Of a DNA stretch of 55,264 nucleotides, positions 7,691 through 16,590 are shown in pieces. Source of the stretch: Aestuariivirga sp. (GTDB lineage Bacteria; Pseudomonadota; Alphaproteobacteria; Rhizobiales; Aestuariivirgaceae); contig NZ_JADCDA010000030.1 in NCBI RefSeq assembly GCF_020252405.1, forward strand, positions 1 through 55,264, written 5' to 3'. How positions within the stretch are numbered: the first letter of the stretch is position 1; each line of letters starts with the position of its first letter. Below the pieces are notes generated by a model. That model ran no database searches, was not told where the DNA came from, and saw nothing but the letters and a program-made list of their open reading frames with translations. The translations under genes and the position numbers were made by a program.

Positions 7691-8257
7691 TCAATCGTAG
7701 GGGCTGTTGCAACGGTGCTCAAGACCGTCATAGCCCCTGTAGGTGTTGGTCCGGACATTGTAGCTGCGATAGCGGCCCTGGCACCAGGCGACATGGCGCG
7801 CCCTTGCGCCGCCGCCGGAGTAGCCGCCATAATAACCGTAATTGCCGCCCATCGGAGCATTCCAGCCACTGTTCCACCACGGCCAAGGATACCAGAAGCC
7901 GCCATAAAAGTAATTATAGCCGGGATAACGGTAAACATAACGCGGGCCATACCAGCGGCCGTTGCGGTACCAGTTCCGGTTCCAGCCGCCATTGTTCCAG
8001 CGGCCATTGTTCCAGCCGCCATTGTTCCAGCGGCCGTTGTAGGGTGGCCGCCCGTTCCACCCGCGGCCTCCCTGCCAGCCGCCGCCCCAGGCGCCGCCCA
8101 TATCGCCGAGGCCGTCGCGCATGCCGCCCCCCATGTCGCCATCCACGGGCGGAATCCAGATCGTGCCGCCGCCGCGCGCCTGCGCGGGCAGGCTGGTCAG
8201 CACGGTTGCGGTTGCAAGCATGCCGGCTGCCAGAAGGCCAAAGCCAAATTTCCTCAT
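7691..8257 (-). CDS. BA14K-family secreted protein with Trp/Asn/Gly repeats
   Basis: From the ATG at 8257 the product has 188 residues: a signal peptide ending PAQARG near residue 28, a long Gly/Trp/Asn/Tyr-rich middle, and a C-terminal BA14K signature (HVAWCQGRYRSYNVRTNTY, then a YDG and HRCNSPY). The two cysteines of that signature are kept. BA14K proteins are known as immunoreactive, lectin-like surface proteins of Brucella and relatives. The middle contains four DNA-level 15-bp repeats coding alternately NNGGW and NNGRW. A GGGAGA site precedes the ATG; longer in-frame extensions to 8521 have no signal peptide. Confidence 0.85.
   Translation of the reverse strand: MRKFGFGLLAAGMLATATVLTSLPAQARGGGTIWIPPVDGDMGGGMRDGLGDMGGAWGGGWQGGRGWNGRPPYNGRWNNGGWNNGRWNNGGWNRNWYRNGRWYGPRYVYRYPGYNYFYGGFWYPWPWWNSGWNAPMGGNYGYYGGYSGGGARARHVAWCQGRYRSYNVRTNTYRGYDGLEHRCNSPYD
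7980..8039. repeat. Four tandem 15-bp repeats inside the BA14K gene
   Basis: Units at 7980-7994, 7995-8009, 8010-8024 and 8025-8039 follow TTCCAGC(C/G)GCC(A/G)TTG, alternating at one base. In protein they are five-residue Asn/Gly/Trp units. The tract is in frame, so gain or loss of units would keep the gene open. Confidence 0.9.
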
Positions 8258-8605
8258 GTCGGTCGATCTCCCAGAGGGCGCCGCATCTCGTCCAACAGGT
8301 GGCCGGGAAGCCACAGGCGCGGACGGCGGTAACCCCGCCTGCCGGCTGAACGCGGACCACGAACGGAACAAGATTGCCGAAGGTCCATTTCGGTGGAGAA
8401 CGTGGCGGAATCGTGTTGAGCGAAGAATAATCGCTCCGCCTCCACCGCCCACGGTGGCGCCATGGGCTGGCGGAGACGCCGGGACTTCCGTCCAGCGCAT
8501 ATTCCGATCGCGAGGAAGCACCTGATCGGATCATCTGCCAGATAAAAAACCTTGAGCATGTTCTTATCGCAAAAGCGGTTCCACTTTTGCGGATCATGCT
8601 CCATG
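8258..8605. other. Upstream region of the BA14K gene plus repeats
   Basis: 8258-8494 should hold the promoter and leader of the BA14K gene; I see no separate gene in it. 8495-8601 is repeat modules B and A, ending just before the stop codon of the SbcC-like gene. Confidence 0.5.
8495..8601. repeat. Palindromic mosaic repeat, modules B and A
   Basis: A degenerate module B at 8495-8538 is followed by a module A at 8554-8601 (GCAAAAGCGGTTCCACTTTTGC core, arms GAGCATG and CATGCTC; core shown here as two half sites). It ends four bases before the stop codon of the SbcC-like gene and could serve as its terminator. Confidence 0.8.
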
Positions 8606-11266
8606 TCAGAGGATCCGCAGCTGCCTGCCGCCGAGCGAGGTGAAGGAGCGGGCGCGGCAGGTGAGCACGATGACCTGCTGGTTTTTCCCCGCGCGGTTGA
8701 TGGCGTCGAACATCTGCTCGATGCGCGCATCGTCGGAGAACACCAGCGCATCGTCGAGGATGACCGGCACCTCCGCGCCGCGCTCGCAGATCATGGCGCC
8801 CATGGCCAGGCGGACGAGCACCGCCACCTGTTCCTGCGTGCCGAGCGACAGGCGGCCGAAGAGTTCCGCCGCGGGGCCGGAGCGGCTCAGCGCCGCGATC
8901 TCATAATTCTCGCCCAGCTCGATATCCGCCTTCGGAAATACGTCGTGCAGGAAGGGCTTGAGGTGGCGGCGCAGCGGCGCGCTGAGCTGCTCGCGGCGCT
9001 CGGCATAGCAATCGTCAACCGTCCTGCGCAGCAGCTTCAGCACCTCGACGCGCTCGGCGATGCGGGCCTGCCCGGCGAGCGCCATCTCCTGCTGCAGCTT
9101 CAGGCTCGCGGCGCGCTCGCCCAGGCCGTCGCCGCCCGCCACCTGCACCTCGCCCTCGAGCCTGGCGATGGCCCCGCGCAGCTCTTCGGCCCTTTTCTGC
9201 TGGCCCTCGATGGCCGAGGCGAGGCGCGCGGCGCGGGCGCGCAGGCGCTCGATCTCGCCCTCCTCCGGCGCCTGCGCCTGCCTGCCGGCCAGCAGCGCGA
9301 CCTTGATGCGGTGTGCATCGCGGCGTGCCGCGAGGTCCGCCTCGCTGGCCGCGATCCGCGCGGCGCGCGTCTCGTCAGGCAGCAGGGCGATTTCGGAGGC
9401 GAGCTGCGCGTGGAGCGCCTCCGTCTGGCCCTGCAGCCTGGCGCGCGACTTGATGAGCCGCGTCTCCGCCTCCTTCCGGGCGTCCGCCTGCGCCTCAAGG
9501 CCGCTGCGCAAAGCGTGAAGCTCGCCGCGCCGTGCGGCAGCCTGATGCTTGCGGCTCTCGATCTCGGCGGCGGCCGGCATCGGCTGGCCATCGGACGTGG
9601 AGCGCGCCGCCTCGGCATCGATGTCGCCGATCGCTGCCTGCAGCCGCTCGATTTCGGCGCTGGCACTGTCCTTCACCGCAAGAGCGGCACGCTCGGCCCT
9701 GAGTTCGCGTGCCTGTTCCTCCAGCGCCGCGCGCTCCGCACGCAGGCGGCGGAGATCGGCGGCATCCGCGGCGCCGCAGGACGAGAGCAGCGCTTTCAGC
9801 CTGTCGCGGTGCAGAGCCAGAGCCTTTTCCGCCGCATCGCGCGTGGTCTGCGGGGGCGTGACGCTGATGGCCACGTCGCTCCCCACGGTGATGGCAACGG
9901 TCTCCGTGATCGAGCGCGCCGTGGCGCCGGTGACGGGCGCGCCATCAATGCGCACATCCGCGCCGGGCCTTGCTTCGATGCTGATGCGCGGTGCGCCGGC
10001 TTCAAGGCGGGCACGCAGCTTCGATTCGTCCTGCTCAAGAGCCTCCAGCGACTTCAGCGCCGCCTCATCGACGCGGGCGGATTTCAGCGCCGCGTCATTG
10101 GCTGCGGTGCGGCTGCGCAGCGCCTCCAGCTGTTCCAGCCGCGACGCGAGCGCGGCGCGCTGGGCGAGCTTCGCCGCGAGGTTGGCGAGGCGGGCGAGAT
10201 CGCGCTCCTCTCTGTCGAGCGCGTCCGCCCCGGCCTCCAGCGCCGCCTTGCGCGCGCCGAGGTCCTTCAGCGCCGCCGTGACGACCGCCATGTCCTGGTC
10301 GATCGGCGCGAGGCCGGCCAGCAAGTCCTTGAGGCTCGCGCGCTGGCCGTCGATGGCCTCGGCGCGCCGCTTCAGTTCCTGACACTTCTCCTCCTGCGAG
10401 CGCACGAGATCATTCGCCTGGCGCTCGTCCGCGGCGAGGCGCTTCAACTCCTCGCCCGCCTTCTCCGCGGCGTCGAGCTTCTGGCGCGTCTCCTCGAGGT
10501 CCGCCTTCATGTCCTGCGCTGTGGCCGCATCGCTTGCCGCACGATAATCGGCCCTCAGCTTGGCGAGATCATCGAGCCTGGCATTGAGGGCCGCGAGCCG
10601 CTCCTCGACGTCGAGGCGCTCGGCGGTGAGCCCCGCATTGGCCTCGATGGCGGCGTGCAGGGGGCCGCCGGTCTTCGGCTTTCCGCTGTCCGTGAGGAAG
10701 CGGCCAAGCTCCTCCTTCACCGTTCCCAGGAGCTGCCGCGCGCGTTCGCCGCCGACCAGTGTTCCAACCTCCTGCTGGATCACCTCGTTCAAGGCGCTCC
10801 TGGCGCCTTCGGACGGCTCCGGCGTGAGGAAGGACTTGCCTTGCGCCACCCACAGCAGGCCATAGGCTGCTTCATCAAGGCCGCGCGCCGATTTGGGCGC
10901 GATGCCGAGGACGTCCCATACCTTTTCGTCGGCTGCTGCATTGCGCGCGATCTCCACCCCATCGCGCCAGAGGCTCGCCGACTTGCTCTTGAGGAAAGAC
11001 TTGGCGATCTCGTAGCGCCTGCCGTCATGCTCGAAGCCGACCTTGATTACGACGGGTAGCAGCAGGCCGTCAGTGGCGAGTGCCGCGATGTCCCTGGCGG
11101 TCGACGAGTGGCGCTCGAACAGGCAGGTGCGGATGGCGCGGAACAGGGTGGACTTCCCCGCCTCGTTGCGCGCCGCGAGAATGTTGACGCCGGGCGCGAA
11201 ACCTTCGATCCGCGCCGGGGTGCCGAAGCGGCCGCAGCCTTCAACGGAGACGTGGAGAAGCTTCAT
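8606..11266 (-). CDS. SbcC/YhaN-like SMC-type ATPase
   Basis: This 886-residue AAA ATPase has a Walker A (NEAGKST) near residue 38 and, at the far C-terminus, an ABC signature-like LSLGTQEQ and Walker B VILDDALVFSD. The long middle is rich in Glu, Arg, Ala and Leu heptads, as in coiled-coil arms. This is the split-ATPase layout of SbcC/Rad50 and of YhaN. It should form a nuclease complex with the SbcD-like phosphoesterase, whose gene overlaps it by 4 bp, and act on DNA ends or hairpins. I see no CxxC zinc hook, and the length is short for SbcC, so YhaN-like is the better name. Confidence 0.85.
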   Translation of the reverse strand: MKLLHVSVEGCGRFGTPARIEGFAPGVNILAARNEAGKSTLFRAIRTCLFERHSSTARDIAALATDGLLLPVVIKVGFEHDGRRYEIAKSFLKSKSASLWRDGVEIARNAAADEKVWDVLGIAPKSARGLDEAAYGLLWVAQGKSFLTPEPSEGARSALNEVIQQEVGTLVGGERARQLLGTVKEELGRFLTDSGKPKTGGPLHAAIEANAGLTAERLDVEERLAALNARLDDLAKLRADYRAASDAATAQDMKADLEETRQKLDAAEKAGEELKRLAADERQANDLVRSQEEKCQELKRRAEAIDGQRASLKDLLAGLAPIDQDMAVVTAALKDLGARKAALEAGADALDREERDLARLANLAAKLAQRAALASRLEQLEALRSRTAANDAALKSARVDEAALKSLEALEQDESKLRARLEAGAPRISIEARPGADVRIDGAPVTGATARSITETVAITVGSDVAISVTPPQTTRDAAEKALALHRDRLKALLSSCGAADAADLRRLRAERAALEEQARELRAERAALAVKDSASAEIERLQAAIGDIDAEAARSTSDGQPMPAAAEIESRKHQAAARRGELHALRSGLEAQADARKEAETRLIKSRARLQGQTEALHAQLASEIALLPDETRAARIAASEADLAARRDAHRIKVALLAGRQAQAPEEGEIERLRARAARLASAIEGQQKRAEELRGAIARLEGEVQVAGGDGLGERAASLKLQQEMALAGQARIAERVEVLKLLRRTVDDCYAERREQLSAPLRRHLKPFLHDVFPKADIELGENYEIAALSRSGPAAELFGRLSLGTQEQVAVLVRLAMGAMICERGAEVPVILDDALVFSDDARIEQMFDAINRAGKNQQVIVLTCRARSFTSLGGRQLRIL

Positions 11267-12390
11267 GCCGCTTCTCCGCGGCTGTCGCGGGTGAGGAGAT
11301 AGAGCTGCACCAGCGCCTCCCCGGCGCGGCGGCGCTCCACCGGACCGAGTGCGGCGTTCTCCGCTTGCTGCTTCAGTTTCTCCGCCGCCTCGCGCAGCAC
11401 GCCGTCGAAGTCGATCTTCTCCAGATCGGCCAGCGTGGGGCGGGCGTGAAGCTGTTCAAGATCGGCTTCCAGCCAGAACATCGCGGCCTCGAGCCCGCTC
11501 AGCCGGCGTTCGAGATCGGAGCGGGCTGTCAGGTCCAGCGTGCCCTTGAGGCCGAGGCGCATGAGAAGGCCCGGGAGATCAGGCAGCGCGCGAAGCCTGG
11601 CCTCCAGGCCATCGAGATCGGCGGCACTGGCGAGTTCTTCCGTCTGGGCGAGCCAGCGAAAGGCGCCGGTGCGCCTGCGCGTGACGACGGGCGGCGCGCC
11701 CGGGCCTGCGATGTCGACGAGCAGCACCTCGCCAACCTCCTGGCTGTTGAAGCGGTCGGCCTCGGGGGTGCCCGCATACCAGGTGGCGGGGCCGATCTGC
11801 AGCGTGCGGTGCCAGTCTCCCAGGCCCAGGTAATCGAGGCGGGCGCGGCGGGCACGGTCAGGGGCGATGGGGTTTCCGGTGTCGCCTTCGCCACCAAAGC
11901 CGGTGACCGAGCCGTGGGCGAGGCCGATGCGCATCTTGCCGGCGGCACTCTCCGCCCGGTCCATCCATTCGGTGAGGTCGTTCACCTCGCTCTTGCGGCG
12001 CAAGGGGGCGGGGAGCAGCACGGCATCATCGCCGAGTGACGCGACCTCCGGCGTGAGGTGAAGCCGGACGTTCTCCGGCAGGCCGAGCGCCCGGGCGCGG
12101 TCCCACAGCCCGTTGCCCCGGTGATAGTCGTGGTTGCCGGGAATCACGTGCCACGAGACGGCGGGAAAACCGCGCATTCGCTCCACGGGCTCCAGCAGGG
12201 TCTTCGGGGCCGGCGCATCGTTGTCATAGAGGTCGCCCGCCACCAGCACATGCCCGGCGCCCTCGGCAAGGGCGAGGCGGCCGATCGTTTCGATGGCGGA
12301 AAGCCGCGCCTGGCGCAGCACGCTTTCCTTCTCGCCGAAGTTCCGGAAGGGCTTGCCGATCTGCCAGTCCGCAGTGTGGATGAATCGCAT
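11263..12390 (-). CDS. SbcD/YhaO-like metallophosphoesterase (DNA exonuclease)
   Basis: From the ATG at 12390 the protein has 375 residues and opens with RFIHTADWQIGKP, the first metal-binding motif of Mre11/SbcD enzymes. AGDLYDND and GNHDYH follow, so the binuclear metal site looks complete. It is the nuclease partner of the ATPase encoded next, with a 4-bp ATGA overlap pointing to coupled translation. The frame stays open upstream to 12678, but that part has no homology and covers the divergent promoter region. The pair probably works in DNA break repair or clearing of DNA hairpins. Confidence 0.87.
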   Translation of the reverse strand: MRFIHTADWQIGKPFRNFGEKESVLRQARLSAIETIGRLALAEGAGHVLVAGDLYDNDAPAPKTLLEPVERMRGFPAVSWHVIPGNHDYHRGNGLWDRARALGLPENVRLHLTPEVASLGDDAVLLPAPLRRKSEVNDLTEWMDRAESAAGKMRIGLAHGSVTGFGGEGDTGNPIAPDRARRARLDYLGLGDWHRTLQIGPATWYAGTPEADRFNSQEVGEVLLVDIAGPGAPPVVTRRRTGAFRWLAQTEELASAADLDGLEARLRALPDLPGLLMRLGLKGTLDLTARSDLERRLSGLEAAMFWLEADLEQLHARPTLADLEKIDFDGVLREAAEKLKQQAENAALGPVERRRAGEALVQLYLLTRDSRGEAA

Positions 12391-12438
12391 GGACGCAGCA
12401 TGGAAGCCCCGGCAACGGGGGTCAACCGCCACCATCGG

Positions 12439-12482
12439 GCGCACGCTCCGGCCAGGCTGTTCCGCCTGATCGGAACAGGCGC
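12439..12482. repeat. Palindromic repeat, degenerate module B
   Basis: This copy reads GCGCACGCTCCGGCCAGG, then a loop, then CCTGATCGGAACAGGCGC, and aligns with module B at 4891-4934. It lies between the divergent SbcD-like and YccF genes. Confidence 0.7.
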
Positions 12483-12547
12483 GAGATTCCGCTGGCGAAA
12501 CGCCGCGCAACTCCCCATATGCCGGGTCGGGAACCGAGGAGGCCAAC

Positions 12548-12976
12548 ATGTCGCTTCTGTTGAACATCATCTGGATATTTCTGGGCGGCGCCTGGATGGC
12601 CTTCGGCTGGCTGGTCGCGGCGGTCGTCATGGCCATCACCATCATCGGTATTCCGTGGGCGCGCGCGGCCTTCAACATCGCGCTCTATGCGCTGATGCCC
12701 TTCGGCTACACCGCCCTGCCGCGTGACCGGGTGACCGGACAGGACGACATCGGCACCGGGCCGCTCGGTACCCTCGGCAACATCGTCTGGCTGCTGCTGG
12801 CCGGCTGGTGGCTGGCGCTGATGCACCTGTTCTGGGCCTTCCTTTATGCCATCACCATTATCGGCATTCCCTTCGCCTGGGCGCACCTGAAGCTCGTCGG
12901 CATCGCGCTGTGGCCGGTGGGCAAGACGATCGTGCCGAACGGCCAGGCGGGCATGCCCGCGCACCCGCGCGTCTGA
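12548..12976 (+). CDS. YccF domain-containing inner membrane protein
   Basis: This 142-residue protein has two repeats of the YccF domain, each built on a hydrophobic helix followed by AITIIGIP (near residues 29 and 101). It should be an inner-membrane protein with several membrane segments. YccF proteins have no firmly established biochemical role. A GGAGG ribosome-binding site (12537-12541) supports the ATG at 12548. It is divergent from the SbcD-like gene and stands alone. Confidence 0.88.
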   Translation: MSLLLNIIWIFLGGAWMAFGWLVAAVVMAITIIGIPWARAAFNIALYALMPFGYTALPRDRVTGQDDIGTGPLGTLGNIVWLLLAGWWLALMHLFWAFLYAITIIGIPFAWAHLKLVGIALWPVGKTIVPNGQAGMPAHPRV

Positions 12977-13424
12977 TCACAGGGCACACGCTTCCCGCGG
13001 AACGGATGCACCGCGCGCATCATGCCACGCCGTTCCGCCAGTCGCCCTGCGAAACCCATTTGAGGAAAAAAGTCCTTGACAGCGCGCGCTCGATGTGCTG
13101 GAAAGGCGCATACTCCAGAAATCGGCATCGACGTTGAACACCCGGGGGCTTCCAGCCTGACGGGCCGGAGGTTTTGGTGGGGATGGGCGCGCTTTTTCGA
13201 ATATTGTGGGCCGCGGTGTTGTGCGCAGCCGCGCATAGCTGGATGCCAGCTTTCGCCGGGATGACGGCGGAGTGGGTGATGGCGCCGCCGTGGTGACGGA
13301 GTGTGGGTTTTTCCATGCGTTCCGAGTATCGCGCTGACGCTGGCGATGAACCGAAACCTGGCGATGAAGGTGGCGCAGGCGAAGGTTAGGGGTTGAGGGG
13401 GCTGACGCGATCGCGTTCCTGATT

Positions 13425-13512
13425 GCCGTCACCCCGGCGAAAGCCGGGGCCCCGCTTTGGTTCAGCAAGCGCGGTGAGAAAGCTGGGTCCCGGCTTTCGC
13501 CGGGATGACGGC
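13425..13512. repeat. Inverted pair of REP-like elements
   Basis: The left arm (13425-13457) opens GCCGTCACCCCGGCGAAAGC and the right arm (13480-13512) is its near-exact reverse complement, ending GGGATGACGGC. Each arm also contains its own small palindrome CCGGCGAAAGCCGG. A partial copy lies near 13246-13270. This type of element is common between genes in alphaproteobacteria. Confidence 0.8.
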
Positions 13513-13601
13513 TTGAAGGGGGGTGGCGGATGACGGCTTGAAGGGGGGTGGCGGATGACGGCTTGAAGGGTGTTGGCGGATGATGGTTTGAGGTCACGGC
13601 A
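13503..13601. repeat. 25-bp tandem repeat (VNTR)
   Basis: Two identical 25-bp units (13503-13527 and 13528-13552) start GGATGACGGCTTGAAGGGGG. A third unit (13553-13577) has two changes and a fourth is degenerate. The first bases of the unit match the end of the adjacent REP-like arm, so the array probably grew from it. Confidence 0.85.
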
Positions 13602-13752
13602 GATGGCTTAAGGGGGTAGCTGATGCCATCTCCGCTTCAACCCAGCCGCCCCCGCCCCGCCCGGGTCGCTCATTTCTGCCAGCTTGGCGCCCGAGCGGGT
13701 TTCTCCGGTCGGAGCTTTAACGGGCGTTTCCGCGGCGAGGAGACGGGGTGCC

Positions 13753-13789
13753 CCCTACTGCGTGGGCGGGAAGGTGGCCTGGGGCTGGT
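13753..13789. repeat. Left copy of a 37-bp direct repeat flanking the restriction-modification cassette
   Basis: It begins CCCTACTGCGTGGGCGGGAA and matches 16591-16627 at 36 of 37 positions; the one difference is G at 13777 against A at 16615. The right copy is the 3' end of the PotC-like permease gene, including its stop codon. The left copy reads on the minus strand as the same C-terminal peptide QATFPPTQ and stop. It may be a target-site duplication or attachment-site core. Confidence 0.85.
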
Positions 13790-13931
13790 CGAGAAAGAAT
13801 TCAAAAGCGGTTCAACCCCCGGAGCGCGTCTCCGTCTTCCGGAGGTGAATCGGGATTTTGCGATTACACTGGGCTGCATTTGTTGCTATTCTGGATCGAA
13901 ATCGACTGGCTGTCCTGATAGGGGTTGTTCG

Positions 13932-15497
13932 GTGACTCAACTGCAAGCAGGCGACGGGGGTTTGGCTGCAAACCGGCGTCCGGATGATGGCCTGCATACA
14001 CTCCTGCGTTATGCCGATAATGCAGGGCGGTCATTCGTTGCCGGGATCACACGAGATGATCAGAAAGCATCTGGTCAATTCATGACTCCGCCGAAGATTG
14101 CCAAGTTCATGGCGCAGCGACTGGCGTCTTCAGCGGACCATCAGCATGTCCGTATTCTGGAGCCGAGTGCGGGTGGCGGCATCCTGATAGCTGCTTTGGT
14201 TGAGGCGCTGTTGGAAAGACAGCGTCCGCCTGCCGTTATCGAGGCGCTGCTGTATGAACTGGACATCCGGCTGCTTCCGACCCTGGAAGCCGTTTGCCGG
14301 CGAATCCGCGGCTTTTGCGCCGCTGCCGGGATAAGATTTGAGTACGATATCCGTGGCGAGGATTTTCTCCTGTCCGAATTGGCGCTGCGCGGCGCGCCGG
14401 TTGAGGGCTTGATTACTATCGCCAATCCACCTTTCTTCAAACTCAAGAAATCGAGCGATGAACGGGCGCGCCGCCACAACTATGCGGTTTATGGCCAACC
14501 GAATGCCTATGGACTTTTTATGGCGGCGACGGCCCGTCTAACGCCTGCCGATGGACGTTGGTGCTTCATCGTTCCCCGCAGCTGGATGAATGGCCAGTAC
14601 TTTAAGGCTGTCCGTCAGACCATGATGAGGCACCTCACCTTCGAGAGCCTGCACGCTTTCGAAAGCCGGACAGACAGCTTCGAGGAAGATGCCGTCTTGC
14701 AGGAAACAATCGTTGCATGGGCAAATGGGAGGTCCACTGAGGAGCGCGCGAGCATTCGATTCTCCAGCAGTCACGGCATGTCCGACTTGGACCAGGCTTT
14801 GGTGCAAGTTATCCCGGCAGGCAGAGTTCTTTCTGATGATGAGCATGCGAGGGTCTCACTTCCAGCTGACAGCGTGGACACTCTCGGCGGATGGACTGCG
14901 ACCTTGGCGACATATGGACTTAAAGTTAGCACTGGTCCTGTTGTAGCATTCCGCTGCCGCGAGTTTATCAGTTCAACTGCCGGCTTCGATACCGTTCCGC
15001 TTCTCTGGATGCAGCATGTTGGCCAGCATGAGATTAATTGGCCCATCTTAAGGAAATCAGATCACGTTCGCGCCACTGCCGCAAATGCTTGGACGCTTGT
15101 TGCAAATGCCCCGATGGTGATCATGCGGCGATTTTCACCGAAAGAAGAGCAGCGCCGGGCTGTTTGTGCGCCCTATCTGGGTACGCTGCCTGGCGCCGTT
15201 ATCGGATTGGAGAATCACTTGAACTACATCCATCGCCCAAATGGACAGATGTCGGCTTCCGAAGTTCGCGGTCTGGCTGCATTGTTGGCAAGCAGCATCG
15301 TTGACCGGCGCCTCAGGTCAATAGCCGGAAGCACGCAGATTAACGCGAGTGAACTGCGCTCCCTGCCGCTACCCCCGATGGGCGTCATTGAAGCTATTGG
15401 CGATAGAATCTCCGCGCATCCCACGCTCCGTGAGATTGATGAGGCCGTTCAGTCCGAATTGGAGCGGTCCGCAGCTTCCGCCAGGGCCGCTGCGTGA
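13932..15497 (+). CDS. Type II DNA N6-adenine methyltransferase (PstI/BsuBI-type system)
   Basis: From the GTG at 13932 the protein has 521 residues. It shows the SAM-binding motif ILEPSAGGG near residue 75 and the catalytic IANPPFF near 163-169, marking a gamma-type N6-adenine methyltransferase like M.BsuBI/M.PstI. The GTG is preceded by AGGGG eight bases upstream, and family homology starts shortly after it; the frame is open to 13623 but that part is unrelated. It would protect host DNA from the endonuclease encoded downstream, which overlaps it by 4 bp. Codons are clearly less GC-rich than in flanking genes, suggesting transfer. Confidence 0.88.
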   Translation: MTQLQAGDGGLAANRRPDDGLHTLLRYADNAGRSFVAGITRDDQKASGQFMTPPKIAKFMAQRLASSADHQHVRILEPSAGGGILIAALVEALLERQRPPAVIEALLYELDIRLLPTLEAVCRRIRGFCAAAGIRFEYDIRGEDFLLSELALRGAPVEGLITIANPPFFKLKKSSDERARRHNYAVYGQPNAYGLFMAATARLTPADGRWCFIVPRSWMNGQYFKAVRQTMMRHLTFESLHAFESRTDSFEEDAVLQETIVAWANGRSTEERASIRFSSSHGMSDLDQALVQVIPAGRVLSDDEHARVSLPADSVDTLGGWTATLATYGLKVSTGPVVAFRCREFISSTAGFDTVPLLWMQHVGQHEINWPILRKSDHVRATAANAWTLVANAPMVIMRRFSPKEEQRRAVCAPYLGTLPGAVIGLENHLNYIHRPNGQMSASEVRGLAALLASSIVDRRLRSIAGSTQINASELRSLPLPPMGVIEAIGDRISAHPTLREIDEAVQSELERSAASARAAA

Positions 15498-16564
15498 CGC
15501 TGCCCAAACTGCCGAGCGTGGCCGATATCCATGACCGTCTTGAACGTCTTTTCCCGCGTGGACTGGAGATGCGGAAAAACCTTGTCCGTGAGATGACGGC
15601 GAAGACTGTCTTTGTGTTCCTATATGGCGGCATGGTGGAGGGTGCTGACCGGCGCCTTCGTCCAAGCCATGTGTATTTCTTCACAGAAGAACAAGCCGGG
15701 AAGACGGGCGATGGTGACCGGTCACTGTGGCTCTCCAGATCGCAGAAGCCAGGCTTCCGCCCCGATGGCAGGCGGTGGTACGCCGATACGACTCGGGAGC
15801 CCATCCGGGATGAAACTATTCGCCATGGATTGCAACATATCGGAGCGGTCGGGAAGTTATCGGGGCAAGCAGTAACGTCCAGCCTTCCCATCTACTTTCT
15901 AAGGGCCGATTTCGCGGCAGTATTTGACCCGGACCTACAAGGTGACGCACTGGAGTCGGCTATCGCAAATTGGCGGGGTACGCATCTTACGGCCGCAGCC
16001 CTCGCGCGTGTGAATTTGCTCGTCGCGGGCAAGCTGAAGGCGCACGGCCAGGTCTTGGTGAATTGTCCAGATGGAACTGTGGCGAAGCTGTCGCCCGGTC
16101 CGTCGTCCATCATTTCAAAAGCTGTGATCGAACATTTTGCCCCGAATTTTCTTTCCACACCGGCATTGCTCTGGCTCTCGGAAAGCGGTGCGAAAGTCCG
16201 GTATCAAGATGAGAAGACAACCAAGGCGTTGGGCTTGAATATCGATCAAAACAAGATTCTGCCCGACATAATCCTCGCTGACGTGGGCGAAACAGGAGAA
16301 GAAACGCAGCTGGTCTTTATGGAGGTCGTGGCCAGCGACGGTCCCATGAATCAGGCGAGACGCGATGCATTGAGGCACTACATCAAGGAATCGGGATTTC
16401 CCGAAAATCAGTGTCTGTTCGGAACCGCCTTTGAAGACCGTTCAGATAGCCCGTTCAAGAGATGCCTTCCTGATCTCGCATGGGGAACGTTCGCGTGGTT
16501 TAGGTCCGAGCCCACCTGCCTGATGTGGCTCTATGATGAGCCTTTGTTGATCTCAAGCCTATAG
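15494..16564 (+). CDS. Type II restriction endonuclease, BsuBI/PstI family
   Basis: This 356-residue protein begins with GTG at 15494, overlapping the methyltransferase stop (GTGA). The C-terminal half carries the BsuBI/PstI signature: LPDIILADV near residue 255 followed by LVFMEVVASDGPMN near 273-286, with the acidic and E-x-V residues expected of the PD-(D/E)XK nuclease core. Known family members cut CTGCAG; the specificity here is inferred only from the family. It ends 26 bp before the right 37-bp repeat, so the cassette fits tightly between the repeats. Lower GC content matches that of the methyltransferase gene. Confidence 0.88.
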   Translation: MTLPKLPSVADIHDRLERLFPRGLEMRKNLVREMTAKTVFVFLYGGMVEGADRRLRPSHVYFFTEEQAGKTGDGDRSLWLSRSQKPGFRPDGRRWYADTTREPIRDETIRHGLQHIGAVGKLSGQAVTSSLPIYFLRADFAAVFDPDLQGDALESAIANWRGTHLTAAALARVNLLVAGKLKAHGQVLVNCPDGTVAKLSPGPSSIISKAVIEHFAPNFLSTPALLWLSESGAKVRYQDEKTTKALGLNIDQNKILPDIILADVGETGEETQLVFMEVVASDGPMNQARRDALRHYIKESGFPENQCLFGTAFEDRSDSPFKRCLPDLAWGTFAWFRSEPTCLMWLYDEPLLISSL

Positions 16565-16590
16565 CAGCGTATGTAAGTATTCTATAACCT

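Larger units (their letters stand above)
12977..13931. other. Long repeat-rich intergenic region left of the restriction-modification cassette
   Basis: No protein or RNA gene can be supported here. It holds a partial GCCGGGATGACGGC element near 13246-13270, an inverted pair of the same element (13425-13512), a 25-bp tandem repeat (13503-13601), the left 37-bp direct repeat (13753-13789) and, from 13790, lower-GC sequence leading to the methyltransferase start. A TTGACA at 13076-13081 has no -10 hexamer at a usable distance. Confidence 0.7.

Noticed and set aside
8552..11059. 835-codon plus-strand frame opposite the SbcC-like gene
   Set aside because: Antisense to an ATPase with intact Walker motifs; no homology seen.
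13076..13114. Perfect TTGACA as a promoter for an RNA gene
   Set aside because: No -10 hexamer at 15-19 bp and no tRNA or stable RNA structure downstream.
13503..13601. Possible CRISPR array
   Set aside because: The repeats are directly adjacent with no spacers, so this is a tandem repeat.
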